From Arthrobacter sp. MAHUQ-56 (GTDB taxonomy: Bacteria; Actinomycetota; Actinomycetes; Actinomycetales; Micrococcaceae): a stretch of 64,000 nucleotides of DNA. Below, piece after piece: positions 32,468 to 40,800 of the stretch. Every line of letters starts with the position of its first letter. Position 1 is the first letter of the stretch. Position numbers and translations under genes: made by a program. The stretch is taken from positions 124,001 through 188,000 of the forward strand of contig NZ_JAIFZQ010000021.1 in NCBI RefSeq assembly GCF_019710585.1, given 5' to 3'. The notes under the pieces are model-generated. The model ran no database searches and was not told where the DNA came from. It saw only the letters and a program-made list of their open reading frames with translations.

Positions 32468-33046
32468 ATGGCGCGCAGGACGGGCGAGGAGAACCGCCGC
32501 AATGTTCTCGCAGTGGCCACGCGCCTGTTCTATACCCGCGGTATCAGGGCCGTGGGGATGGACAGCGTGATCAAGGAATGCGGGGTTGGCAACGCCACCG
32601 TCTACCGCCAGTTCCCCACCAAGGACGCTCTCGCCACCGCCTACGTGGAGGGCCGGGCAGACGCCTGGTTCGAACGCATGCGCGAGGCCGCCGCAGAGCA
32701 TGGGGACCCGCGGGAGAAGCTCATCGCCGTCTTCGAAGTGCTCGCTACGGACTGCGCCGGCAGCACCTACCGGGGATGCCCCATGCTGAACACCAGCACG
32801 GAGTTTCCCGAAGGGCAGCACCCGGCCCACCTGGCAGCCGTGACCCACAAACAGCAGGTCCGCGACTGGTTCTGCTCCCTGGCAGCAGATGCGGGGGTTG
32901 CCGATCCCGACCGGCTCTCCGAAGAACTCCTCATCGTCCTCAACGGGGCCTACGCCACCGCAGCCGTCCTTGACGGCGGAACGTACGGAAAACGCGCCGC
33001 CGATCTGGCAAGGCGCATCATCGCCGAAGCCTGCCCGAGTGTGTAG
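32468..33046 (+). CDS. TetR-family transcriptional regulator
   Basis: This 192-residue regulator has the TetR DNA-binding domain at residues 6-55: NRRNVLAVATRLFYTRGIRAVGMDSVIKECGVGNATVYRQFPTKDALATAYV, with the recognition helix GNATVYRQF. The ligand-binding domain includes CAGSTYRGCPMLNTSTEFP near 96, a segment common in the branch of TetR regulators that sits next to oxidoreductases. The ATG has AAGGAG eight bases upstream. It is transcribed away from the F420-reductase-like gene over an operator pair and probably represses both. Confidence 0.92.
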   Translation: MARRTGEENRRNVLAVATRLFYTRGIRAVGMDSVIKECGVGNATVYRQFPTKDALATAYVEGRADAWFERMREAAAEHGDPREKLIAVFEVLATDCAGSTYRGCPMLNTSTEFPEGQHPAHLAAVTHKQQVRDWFCSLAADAGVADPDRLSEELLIVLNGAYATAAVLDGGTYGKRAADLARRIIAEACPSV

Positions 33047-33109
33047 CCCTGGCGCTTAGCCAGGCATGCTGAAGGCACCCCATGGGGACAGCACCAGCAC
33101 GGACGTGGG

Positions 33110-35602
33110 CTAGGCGTCGAGCTTTGTCAGCGGCGCGTAGCGCAGCAGTAGTCGCTTTTCTCCAACGTCGAACTTCACCTTGGCCACGGTCTTGTCACCC
33201 GCCCCTTCAAGAGCCAGGACCGTTCCGTTGCCAAAGCTTGTGTGGTTGACCTTGTCCCCCACGCTGACGGCGATGATCTCCTTCTGCGGCTGCACCCGGT
33301 TCTTGGCGATGAACGCCGGGACGTCGGCGTTGAAGCCGGCGGAAGAATCTGCCGCGGCGCCCCGGGCCATACCTGCGCCCCAGAACGATCCGCTGTAGCG
33401 GCCTGAGCCGATCGAGCCGCCGCCACCCCACGACTGCCGGCTTGTTCCTTCGCGCTTCCATTCCAGGAGTTCAGCGGGGATTTCTTCCAGGAACTGGCTG
33501 GCAGGGTTGTACTGGCTTTGGCCCCACATGCTGCGCACCTCGGACCGTGTCACGTACAGCCGCTTCCGTGCACGGGTGAGGCCCACGTAGGCCAGCCGGC
33601 GTTCCTCGGCCAGTTCCTTGGGGTCGGTGGCGGAACGCTGGTGCGGGAAGAGACCGTGCTCCATGCCTGTCAGGAACACCACGGGGAATTCGAGCCCCTT
33701 TGCCGTGTGTAGCGTCATGAGGGTCACCACGCCCAGCCGCTTGGCCTCGGCAACGGCGGAGTCGATGTCTGCGCCGGGTGCGTCCGGGATCTGGTCTGCA
33801 TCCGCCACAAGCGACACCTGCTCCAGGAACGCTGCAAGGCTGCCTTCCGGGTTCTCCTGCTCGTATTCACGAACGACGGCGACGAGTTCGGCCAGGTTCT
33901 CCACCCGGGACTCATCCTGGGGATCGGTGCTGGAGCGCAGCGCGGCGAGGTAGCCGGTCTGTTCCAGGACGGCTTCCAGGGCTGCGGCCGCGCCTGAGCC
34001 GGCGGCCACTTCCGCCAGGTCATCGAGGAGCTTCACGAAGCCCAGGACGGCGTTGACGGAACGGGTGGCCATGCCGGGTGCTTGGTCCGCACGCCGCGCC
34101 GCAGCGATGAAGGACGTGCGTTCACGCTCGGCCAGGGCTGCCACCGCACCCTCGGCGCGGTCCCCGATGCCGCGCTTTGGTTCATTCAGCACGCGGCGCA
34201 GGTTGACGTCGTCGTCAGGGTTGACCAGGACGCGCAGGTAGGCGAGGGCGTCCTTGATTTCCTTGCGCTCGTAGAAGCGGGTGCCCCCCACCACCTTGTA
34301 GGGCAGGCCCACGCGGACCAGCACGTCCTCGATGGAGCGGGACTGGGCGTTGGTCCGGTAGAAGATGGCGACGTCGCCGGGACGCAGGTTTTCCTCGTCC
34401 TGGAGGCGGTCTATTTCCTTGGCGATGAACTGAGCTTCGTCGTGCTCGTTCTCGCCCACATAGCCGATGATCTTGTGGCCTTCGCCTTCGGCAGTCCACA
34501 GCCGCTTTTCCGGGCGGTTCGGGTTCCGGGAAATAACCGAGTTGGCGGCGGTGAGGATGTTTTGCGTGGAGCGGTAGTTCTGCTCCAGCTTGATGGTGCG
34601 GGCCTCCGGATAGTCCTTCTCGAACTCCACGATGTTGCGGATGTCAGCACCCCGGAAGGCGTAGATGGACTGGTCGGAATCGCCCACTACGGTCAGTTCC
34701 GATGCCCCGGGTCCCTCCCCCACGATCTCGCGAACCAGCGCGTACTGGGCGTGGTTGGTGTCCTGGTATTCGTCCACCAATACGTGGCGGAACCGCCGGC
34801 GGTAGGACTCGGCAAGCGCCGGGAACGCGCGGAACATGTAGACGGTTTCGGCGATGAGGTCGTCGAAGTCCATGGCGTTGGCCTGGCGGAGCCGCTGGGT
34901 GTAGCCCTTGTAGACGTCCGCAACCGCATGTTCGAAGGGATCGTTGTAGTTGGCCGCGGAGGCATAGGAGTCGGCGTCGATGAGTTCGTTCTTCAAGGCC
35001 GAGATCTTGTGCTGAATGGCCTTGGGCGCAAATTTCTTGGGGTCCAAATCCAGTGTTTTGGCCACCTGCGTAACCAGCCGGAGGGAATCCGCGGAATCGT
35101 AGATGGAGAAGTTGGATTTGAGTCCGACGTTGGCCGCTTCCTGCCGCAGGATCCGGACGCAGGACGAGTGGAACGTGGAAATCCACATGATCTTGGCGCG
35201 GCCACCCACCAGGGCCTCGATGCGTTCCCGCATCTCGGCGGCCGCCTTGTTGGTGAAGGTGATGGCCAGGATTTCCCCGTGGTGGGCGCGGCCGGTGGCG
35301 ATCAGATACGCGATCCGGTTACTGAGCACGCGGGTCTTGCCGGATCCGGCGCCAGCGACGATCAACAGCGCGGACCCGGCGTGCTTGACCGCTTCCTCCT
35401 GCTGCGGGTTCAGTCCCTCCACCAGTTGAGCGGGGTCCAGGCGGTGGCTCCGGTGTTGCCCTTCCGGTGCCCGGTCTGCGTGGACGCTGCCGCCGCTTCC
35501 CGGTGCCGCAACTGCGCCTTCCGCGGGCGACTTGATGCGGGCGCCGGCTGCAGGCGCGGCCTTGAAGGGTCCGTCAGAGTACGGGTCAAACAACATATCC
35601 AT
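33110..35602 (-). CDS. pcrA: ATP-dependent DNA helicase UvrD/PcrA
   Basis: This superfamily 1A 3'-5' helicase acts in nucleotide excision repair and in removing protein roadblocks. The 830-residue protein has LNPQQEEAV (Q motif) and Walker A IVAGAGSGKTRVLSNRIAYL near 80-100, motif II LVDEYQDTNHAQY near 290, GDSDQSIYAFRGAD near 320, QNYRSTQNIL near 350, TLHTAKGLEFPVVFLTGMEHGLFP near 625 and VALTRARKRLYV-type motif VGLTRARKRLYVTR near 670. The C-terminal tail KVKFDVGEKRLLLRYAPLTKL is the Tudor-like RNA-polymerase-binding module. The ATG at 35602 (MDMLFDPY) is preferred to one 50 codons upstream, which would overlap the divergent gene. Confidence 0.95.
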   Translation of the reverse strand: MDMLFDPYSDGPFKAAPAAGARIKSPAEGAVAAPGSGGSVHADRAPEGQHRSHRLDPAQLVEGLNPQQEEAVKHAGSALLIVAGAGSGKTRVLSNRIAYLIATGRAHHGEILAITFTNKAAAEMRERIEALVGGRAKIMWISTFHSSCVRILRQEAANVGLKSNFSIYDSADSLRLVTQVAKTLDLDPKKFAPKAIQHKISALKNELIDADSYASAANYNDPFEHAVADVYKGYTQRLRQANAMDFDDLIAETVYMFRAFPALAESYRRRFRHVLVDEYQDTNHAQYALVREIVGEGPGASELTVVGDSDQSIYAFRGADIRNIVEFEKDYPEARTIKLEQNYRSTQNILTAANSVISRNPNRPEKRLWTAEGEGHKIIGYVGENEHDEAQFIAKEIDRLQDEENLRPGDVAIFYRTNAQSRSIEDVLVRVGLPYKVVGGTRFYERKEIKDALAYLRVLVNPDDDVNLRRVLNEPKRGIGDRAEGAVAALAERERTSFIAAARRADQAPGMATRSVNAVLGFVKLLDDLAEVAAGSGAAAALEAVLEQTGYLAALRSSTDPQDESRVENLAELVAVVREYEQENPEGSLAAFLEQVSLVADADQIPDAPGADIDSAVAEAKRLGVVTLMTLHTAKGLEFPVVFLTGMEHGLFPHQRSATDPKELAEERRLAYVGLTRARKRLYVTRSEVRSMWGQSQYNPASQFLEEIPAELLEWKREGTSRQSWGGGGSIGSGRYSGSFWGAGMARGAAADSSAGFNADVPAFIAKNRVQPQKEIIAVSVGDKVNHTSFGNGTVLALEGAGDKTVAKVKFDVGEKRLLLRYAPLTKLDA

Positions 35603-35735
35603 GGTGCCTACAAGTCTAGGCGGTGGGACCGACAGGCTCTTCCCGCCTGTGGATTGCCGGTCGAATTCCCAGTCGTTGTCCACATAGGGATTTCGGCTAG
35701 GTACCGGTGTCACACCCTGCTGGAAGACTTTGGTT

Positions 35736-37358
35736 ATGGAAGCAGTGGGCACGACTCAAGCGAGCGGGACGGCGGTGATGGCCCCTGTTGCGGTTGTTCC
35801 CGCCTTTCCCACCCTTGATGATGTCCTGGCTCTGCTTCGTTCCGTGCCGTTCGCCGCCGATGGCCCGGGGATGATTGACCAGGTCCGGGGGTTGGAGGAT
35901 CTTAAGTGTCTGGCGGGGGCGCAGCAGGCGCGGCTTGCCGTGGCGTTTGATCTTCAGCAGCGGGAGGAGCAAGCGGCGGCCGGGGTCCCGGTTGATGAGC
36001 AGGGTGCCGGGGTCGCGGCGCAGATCGCGCTGGCCCGGCGGGAGTCGCCGGCGAAGGGTTCGCGGCTGCTGGGCATGGCCAAGGCCCTCACGGGGATGCC
36101 GCACACGTTCGCCGCTTTCCGGGCCGGCCGGTTGAATGAGTGGCGGGCAACGCTGATCGTGAAGGAAACCATCTGCCTGTCTGTCCAGGACCGGGCCGCG
36201 GCGGACGAGGAACTCGCCGCCGACACAGGAACCCTCACCGGCACCCTCGACGGCGCCGGTGATAGGGCGGTCGTGGCCGCGGTCCGTGCCGCGGCCTACC
36301 GGCGCGACCCCGCCTCCGTTGCCAAGCGTGCGGCCCGGGCGGTGGGCGGGCGGTGCGTGAGCCTGCGCCCGGCACCGGACACCATGGCCTACCTGACCGC
36401 GCTGCTCCCTGTCGCCCAGGGCGTCGCCGCCTACGCCGCCCTGGCCCGGGACGCCGACACCGCCCGCTCGGCAGGCGATGACCGGTCCCGCGGGCAGGTC
36501 ATGGCCGACACCCTGGTCGAACGCGTCACCGGCACCCCCGGCGGGGTGTCCGGGGTCGAGATCCAGCTCGTCATGACCGACCGCACCCTCCTCCAGGGCG
36601 ATGCCGAACCCGCACACCTCCCCGGCTACGGCACCATCCCCGCAGCAACCGCCCGGGACCTCGCCCTCACCGGCAGGAACGGCACAGGCAAGAGCGGCAC
36701 AAACGACGCCGGCAAGAGCCAAGCCGGCGTACAGGAACTCAACCTCTTCCTCCGTCGCCTCTACACAGTCCCCGCCACCGGGGAACTGGTCGCGATGGAC
36801 TCCAAAGCCCGGCTCTTCCCACCCGGGCTCAAGCGCTTCCTCCAGGTCCGGGACGACACCTGCCGCACCCCGTACTGCGACGCCCCCATCCGGCACCACG
36901 ACCACATCGCCTCCTGGCAAGCAGGCGGCCCCACTGTTGCGTCCAACGGCCAGGGCCTCTGCGAAGCCTGCAACCACACCAAGGAAACCCCAGGCTGGAC
37001 CGCCAAACCAGAACCAGGCCCGCGGCACACAGTCAAAACCACCACCCCAACCGGACACACCTACCGATCAACCGCACCACCGTTACCGGGAACGGCGCCG
37101 CCCGGCAGGGCGCTGCCGGGAACAGCACTGATCGGTACAGGCACACTCAAAACGGGCACTCCCCCGGCCGCACGCCCAATAGGGGCTGGAGCAGGCACAA
37201 TCTCCCCTCCACCTCCGGCGATCCGCCTGCGGCGCGACCGCGCCGAGGGGAGCATTGCGGACGCCTGCAGGGGCACTGGCACTGGCAGTGGCAGTGGCAC
37301 TGGCGGCAGGAGGTCTACGTCCAAACGGACTCCCATCCAGCAACCGGTGTTGTGGTGA
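35736..37358 (+). CDS. DUF222/13E12-repeat protein with C-terminal HNH nuclease domain
   Basis: This 540-residue protein has the two-part design of the actinobacterial 13E12 family: DUF222 over residues 30-330 (DQVRGLEDLKCLAGAQQARLAVAFD, then ARRESPAKGSRLLGMAKALTGMPHTFAAFRAG, and LVERVTG with GVEIQLVMTDRTLL) followed by an HNH domain (RDDTCRTPYCDAPIRHHDHIASWQAGGP and GLCEACNHTKE). The two CxxC-like pairs probably bind zinc. The last 110 residues are Pro/Thr/Gly-rich, including a run of GTGSG units at 37273-37308. The family often occurs in many copies per genome and its function is unproven. ATG at 35736 is preferred; TTG at 35730 is possible. Confidence 0.88.
   Translation: MEAVGTTQASGTAVMAPVAVVPAFPTLDDVLALLRSVPFAADGPGMIDQVRGLEDLKCLAGAQQARLAVAFDLQQREEQAAAGVPVDEQGAGVAAQIALARRESPAKGSRLLGMAKALTGMPHTFAAFRAGRLNEWRATLIVKETICLSVQDRAAADEELAADTGTLTGTLDGAGDRAVVAAVRAAAYRRDPASVAKRAARAVGGRCVSLRPAPDTMAYLTALLPVAQGVAAYAALARDADTARSAGDDRSRGQVMADTLVERVTGTPGGVSGVEIQLVMTDRTLLQGDAEPAHLPGYGTIPAATARDLALTGRNGTGKSGTNDAGKSQAGVQELNLFLRRLYTVPATGELVAMDSKARLFPPGLKRFLQVRDDTCRTPYCDAPIRHHDHIASWQAGGPTVASNGQGLCEACNHTKETPGWTAKPEPGPRHTVKTTTPTGHTYRSTAPPLPGTAPPGRALPGTALIGTGTLKTGTPPAARPIGAGAGTISPPPPAIRLRRDRAEGSIADACRGTGTGSGSGTGGRRSTSKRTPIQQPVLW
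37273..37308 (+). repeat. GGCACT/GGCAGT hexamer microsatellite
   Basis: Six near-identical hexamers (GGCACT or GGCAGT) encode alternating Gly-Thr and Gly-Ser near the C-terminus of the HNH protein. Such tandem hexamers are prone to length change without breaking the frame. Confidence 0.65.
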
Positions 37359-37361
37359 TGC

Positions 37362-38192
37362 TTACGCCACCGACGCAGACTGGAGGGCTGCACGCAGTTG
37401 GCGTACCGCCGTCGCGCCTCCCGCCATGAACCACTCCAGGCCGTTGACCGTGACGGTGTCCACCGAGCCGCCGGCTGCCGCGACGATGGCCTTGCCCGGC
37501 AGCCAGTCCCACTCCGGGCAGCTGTGCTGGAACCAGCAGCCCAGCTGCCCGTCCGCCACGCGGCCCAAATCGCAGGAGCCCGAACCCAGCATGCGCAGGG
37601 AGGCAGCGGAGGTGGCTGCCGCGTGCCAGGGCATGGCGCACATGGGGTCCATCAGCCAGGTGGGGTGGATGTAGGTGGCAGCGCCGAGCTCAGCAACGGC
37701 GGTGGCGTTCCGCTTGCCGCCGTCGTCGGTGAAGACCGTCAGCGCTTCGCCGTTGAGCGTTGCCGGCCTGTCCCGGCCGCCGAGCCACAGCTTGTCCTCT
37801 TCCGGCTGGAAGATGGCGCCCAGCAGGACATCGTTTGAGTCCTTGAGGGCGATGGCCGAACACCAATAGGTGGAGCCATGCAGGAAGTTATAGGTGCCGT
37901 CCACGGGGTCGATGACCCACGTGCGACCGCTGGTGCCCGTAATGGAAGTGCCCTCTTCGCCCAGGATGCCGTCGTCCGGGCGGCAGCGCCTCAGCTGTGC
38001 AAGCACGTAGGCCTCGGCCGCATGGTCCGCCGCGGTCACCACATCGGAGACGGAGGTCTTCCGCTCGGACTGCAGGCCGCCCATGCGCATGAGGAGCGCC
38101 AGCTTCCCGGCTTCCTTCACGAGCCCTGCTGCGAGCTGGTAGTCGTCCAATGCAGGGTCAAGTTCAGCAGCGCTGTGCCGGCCAATGGTCAT
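37362..38192 (-). CDS. Inositol-monophosphatase-family phosphatase
   Basis: This 276-residue Mg-dependent phosphatase of the IMPase/FBPase superfamily has motif 1 GEEGTS near residue 79, motif 2 WVIDPVDGTYNFLHG near 92 with the metal-binding Asp residues, and motif 3 CPEWDWLPGKAIVAAAGG near 224. Substrates in the family include inositol phosphate, histidinol phosphate and PAP; the sequence alone does not decide. Its stop is 3 bp from the stop of the convergent HNH gene. There is no direct link with the iol operon 20 kb away, although a shared substrate family is notable. Confidence 0.9.
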   Translation of the reverse strand: MTIGRHSAAELDPALDDYQLAAGLVKEAGKLALLMRMGGLQSERKTSVSDVVTAADHAAEAYVLAQLRRCRPDDGILGEEGTSITGTSGRTWVIDPVDGTYNFLHGSTYWCSAIALKDSNDVLLGAIFQPEEDKLWLGGRDRPATLNGEALTVFTDDGGKRNATAVAELGAATYIHPTWLMDPMCAMPWHAAATSAASLRMLGSGSCDLGRVADGQLGCWFQHSCPEWDWLPGKAIVAAAGGSVDTVTVNGLEWFMAGGATAVRQLRAALQSASVA

Positions 38193-38224
38193 GGCTTCAG
38201 TGTAGGGGGCGGGATAATGGTGCC

Positions 38225-38854
38225 ATGGCCAAAACCCCTGCCCAGCGGATCAAGAAGCACGGCGCCAACGCGGTTGTCCCGCAGCATCACCTGCCGCCGG
38301 TGGTGAATCCGACGACGGCGCGCACGCCTGAGAAGGCGCAAGGAAACAGCAACCTGATCGTGATTGCGGGCGTGGTGGCCAGCCTGTTCCTCTTCTGGTA
38401 CCTGCACTTGCTCACCCTGGACCAGCTCACGCAGCTCACCGAGGGCCGGGCCATGCCGGATTCCCTGGTCGGTGGTTTCGATACGGGCTACATCGGGCAG
38501 CTGCAGGCGGCGATGAACGCCGATGCCTTGGGCCAGCTGAACTACGTCCACAAGACCGCAGGCACGCTGTTCCCGCTGATTTTCGGGTTTACGTGGCTTC
38601 TCCTCATCGGCACGAACGTGGCCCGGAAGGCGTTGCGCTGGGGCCTGTGGGCGCTGCCGCTGCTGTTCGTGGTGGTCCGGCTCTGGGGCAACGTAGCCAT
38701 CGACGCCATGCTGGCCTCAAATGGTCCCGACGCCGGGCAGGTTGCCTTGGCGTCCGGCCTCACGGTTGCCGGCTGGGTGCTGTTCGTCCTGAGCCTGTTG
38801 GCGGGCGCTGCGGCGGTGCTCCTCCGGAAGCGGAAAGCCCCGGACGAAAACTAA
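38225..38854 (+). CDS. Four-helix membrane protein of unknown function
   Basis: This 209-residue protein has a basic N-terminus (MAKTPAQRIKKHGAN) with a roughly 50-residue cytoplasmic region, then transmembrane segments near residues 47-63, 115-133, 140-157 and 176-198, ending in LLRKRKAPDEN. An extracellular loop of about 50 residues lies between the first two helices. The gene is divergent from the phosphatase gene with only 32 bp between the starts, so their promoters overlap. No family is recognised. Confidence 0.75.
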   Translation: MAKTPAQRIKKHGANAVVPQHHLPPVVNPTTARTPEKAQGNSNLIVIAGVVASLFLFWYLHLLTLDQLTQLTEGRAMPDSLVGGFDTGYIGQLQAAMNADALGQLNYVHKTAGTLFPLIFGFTWLLLIGTNVARKALRWGLWALPLLFVVVRLWGNVAIDAMLASNGPDAGQVALASGLTVAGWVLFVLSLLAGAAAVLLRKRKAPDEN

Positions 38855-38889
38855 GGCGGCCCCAACCAAGCCATACCGGCCAGGCCGCC
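38855..38889. terminator. Possible bidirectional terminator between convergent genes
   Basis: Seven-base arms GGCGGCC and GGCCGCC frame a 21-base loop in the 42-bp gap between two convergent membrane-protein genes. There is no U-tract in either direction. Confidence 0.35.
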
Positions 38890-38896
38890 CCGGCCG

Positions 38897-39670
38897 CTAC
38901 GGCGCGTCCACCCGGGCGGCAAGGGCCAGAGCTCGCCGTGCCTTCCGGTGCCGGTGTACCCGGCTGGCCACCACCAGCCCGGCGGCAGCCATCCCCACGG
39001 TCACCGGATATGCCATCAGCCGTTCCAGAGTTCCCGGCTCCGGCACGGCCATACGGGTCAGGCCGCCGGTGGCGAGCGCGGCCGCCGACACGGCGCCGCA
39101 CGCAAGGATGAGCCATGCCATTCCGGTTTTGCGCAGCCACAGCAGGCCCAGCACCAGCAGGGCAGCGGCGCCCGCGACGAAGTACAAGACGGCGCCCGTG
39201 TAGTGCCATGGGGAACCCACATCCTCGGGAACGAACCCCACGATCACGGTCCCGATACCTGCGGCGCCCGTCAGCAGCCGCACCCACAAGGCTGCCAACC
39301 ATGGCTTCCGGCGCCCCCGGTCCACGCGGGCACCAGGGCGCGCCGCCACGCACAGCAGTCCCGAGGTCAGGAGCACCGCTCCCAGCAGCATGCCGAGCCC
39401 CTGCACCACGAACGAGGCATTCATCAGCCAGTTCAGCGGCGAGCACACGTCCCGGCCGGAGTAGATACCGCAATGGATGGCGCCAAGGTCGCTGATGTAG
39501 CCGGTCCGGAGGTCGTAGGGCCGGGGACCCGCCCACGCCATCGCCACCGCCGCTTCGGCAGCAAAGTATTGCAGCACGCTCAGGGTGGACCACGCACCGA
39601 TGTAATGCCGGGTGGAGGCAGTGTCCGGGATGTAGACAGCGGACGGAGCGGCGGTCGGGGCTGGACTCAT
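38897..39670 (-). CDS. DUF998 membrane protein
   Basis: This 257-residue protein has six predicted membrane helices. The segment DLRTGYISDLGAIHC followed by CSPLNWLMNASFVVQGLGMLLGA near residue 80 is typical of DUF998 proteins, as is GFVPEDVGSPWHYTGAVLYFV near 145. Its N-terminal 30 residues are extracytoplasmic or a loose leader. Function is unknown in this family. It is transcribed away from tRNA-Arg with 82 bp between them. Confidence 0.85.
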   Translation of the reverse strand: MSPAPTAAPSAVYIPDTASTRHYIGAWSTLSVLQYFAAEAAVAMAWAGPRPYDLRTGYISDLGAIHCGIYSGRDVCSPLNWLMNASFVVQGLGMLLGAVLLTSGLLCVAARPGARVDRGRRKPWLAALWVRLLTGAAGIGTVIVGFVPEDVGSPWHYTGAVLYFVAGAAALLVLGLLWLRKTGMAWLILACGAVSAAALATGGLTRMAVPEPGTLERLMAYPVTVGMAAAGLVVASRVHRHRKARRALALAARVDAP

Positions 39671-39752
39671 GGGTTGAGCGTAGTACGCCCCCGCACCTTG
39701 TATGCTTGTAACCGTGTTCGGACGGACCGGTCCCGCCGACCCCCGGACGCGC

Positions 39753-39825
39753 GCCCTCGTAGCTCAGTGGATAGAGCACGGCTCTCCTAAAGCCGGTGTC
39801 GTTGGTTCGATTCCAATCGAGGGCA
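39753..39825 (+). tRNA. tRNA-Arg (anticodon CCT)
   Basis: A complete 73-nt cloverleaf: acceptor GCCCTCG pairs with CGAGGGC, the D arm is GCTC/GAGC, the anticodon stem CGGCT/AGCCG holds the loop CTCCTAA (anticodon CCT), and the T arm GTTGG/CCAAT holds TTCGATT. Discriminator base is A; CCA is not encoded. It reads AGG codons. Arginine tRNA genes are frequent integration sites of mobile elements, but nothing beside this one looks integrated. Confidence 0.97.
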
Positions 39826-39826
39826 C

Positions 39827-40312
39827 TTGAACCGTCGTTCCCCGGAGCCCCACCTCCGCGCCTACCTCCTCGGCAGCGCCCCGGACGCTCCTGCGCCCGA
39901 ACGGCCGGGCCGCTGGCAGGTGGAGCGTGACCTGCTGGACCGCTCGGATGGCACCCGCGGAACCTTCTCCGGCGTCGTACTTCTTACGCCAACGGACGAC
40001 GGCGGCCTGGTCCTTTCCGAGGAAGGCACCATGCGCTGGCCTGCTTTCACCGGCCCCGCCTCGCGGAGGTATGTTCTGAAGCCTTCGGGCCAACCGGAGG
40101 CGCTGGACGTGTTCTTTCCTGACGGCCGGCCCTTCCACCGGATGAGCTTCGCCCCGGACGCCAACCTTGATTCGCATTGGTGCGACCCGGACACCTACCG
40201 CGTTCTGTACACGTGGGAGGGGCCGGACGCGTTCAGCTACAGCTGGGACGTGGCCGGGCCGCGCAAGGACCTGCTGCTGGTGTCGCGGCTGGTCCGGAGG
40301 GAGGACGCGTGA
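39827..40312 (+). CDS. DUF6314 protein
   Basis: This 161-residue protein is read from a TTG at 39827, one base after the tRNA-Arg gene. Family-like segments are LRAYLLGSA near residue 10, WQVERDLLDRSDGTRGTFSGVV near 29, EGTMRWPAF near 65, RRYVLKPSGQPEALDVFFPDGRPFH near 79 and HWCDPDTYRVLYTWEGPDAFSYSWDVAGPRKDLLLVSRL at the end. It forms a small beta-rich fold of unknown function. No later start codon exists before the conserved part, so the unusual start next to the tRNA seems real. It overlaps the NUDIX gene by 4 bp. Confidence 0.82.
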   Translation: MNRRSPEPHLRAYLLGSAPDAPAPERPGRWQVERDLLDRSDGTRGTFSGVVLLTPTDDGGLVLSEEGTMRWPAFTGPASRRYVLKPSGQPEALDVFFPDGRPFHRMSFAPDANLDSHWCDPDTYRVLYTWEGPDAFSYSWDVAGPRKDLLLVSRLVRREDA

Positions 40313-40800
40313 AGGACCGCATCGTGGTGTCCGCCGTCTGCGTCTTCGACGACGCCGGGCGGCTCCTGACCGTCAGGAAGCGCGGAACCGCCATGTTCAT
40401 GCACCCCGGCGGCAAGCCGGAACCGGGCGAAAGTGCCGTCCAGGCAGCGGCCCGCGAGCTCGCTGAAGAGGTGGGGATCGTTGTCGATCCCCTGGACCTT
40501 GCCCTGATGGGCGTCTGGATCGCCGACGCTGCCAATGAGGCCGCCACCGATATCGAGGCGACGGTCTTCCTGGCCCCGGGCACCTGGGAGGCCAGGCCCG
40601 CTGCCGAAATCGCAGAGATCCGCTGGCTGGACCTTGACCTGCTAGCCGGTGGCGCTTCCCTCCCGCAGGACCTGGCACCGCTGCTGACGGACCATGTCCT
40701 GCCCGTGCTCGCCGGCACTCCCCCGGAACCCGGCCAACCCGAAGCCGGCCGACCCGGACCCGGCCAACCCGAACCTCACCGGCTGGAGCACACCGACTAG
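40309..40800 (+). CDS. NUDIX hydrolase
   Basis: This 163-residue protein carries the NUDIX box HPGGKPEPGESAVQAAARELAEEVGI at residues 29-54, matching Gx5Ex7REUxEExGU exactly, so Mg-dependent pyrophosphohydrolase activity is expected. Substrate specificity within the superfamily (oxidised nucleotides, ADP-ribose, others) is not evident. The start is the GTG at 40309, overlapping the DUF6314 stop codon (GTGA). The C-terminal 25 residues are low-complexity PEPGQPEAGRPGPGQPEP. The last four bases overlap the stop of the convergent ABC exporter gene. Confidence 0.93.
   Translation: MKDRIVVSAVCVFDDAGRLLTVRKRGTAMFMHPGGKPEPGESAVQAAARELAEEVGIVVDPLDLALMGVWIADAANEAATDIEATVFLAPGTWEARPAAEIAEIRWLDLDLLAGGASLPQDLAPLLTDHVLPVLAGTPPEPGQPEAGRPGPGQPEPHRLEHTD

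Noticed and set aside
35697..37058. A 453-codon open frame antisense to the DUF222-HNH gene
   Set aside because: The plus-strand frame has recognisable DUF222 and HNH domains; the antisense product has no domain and no ribosome site.
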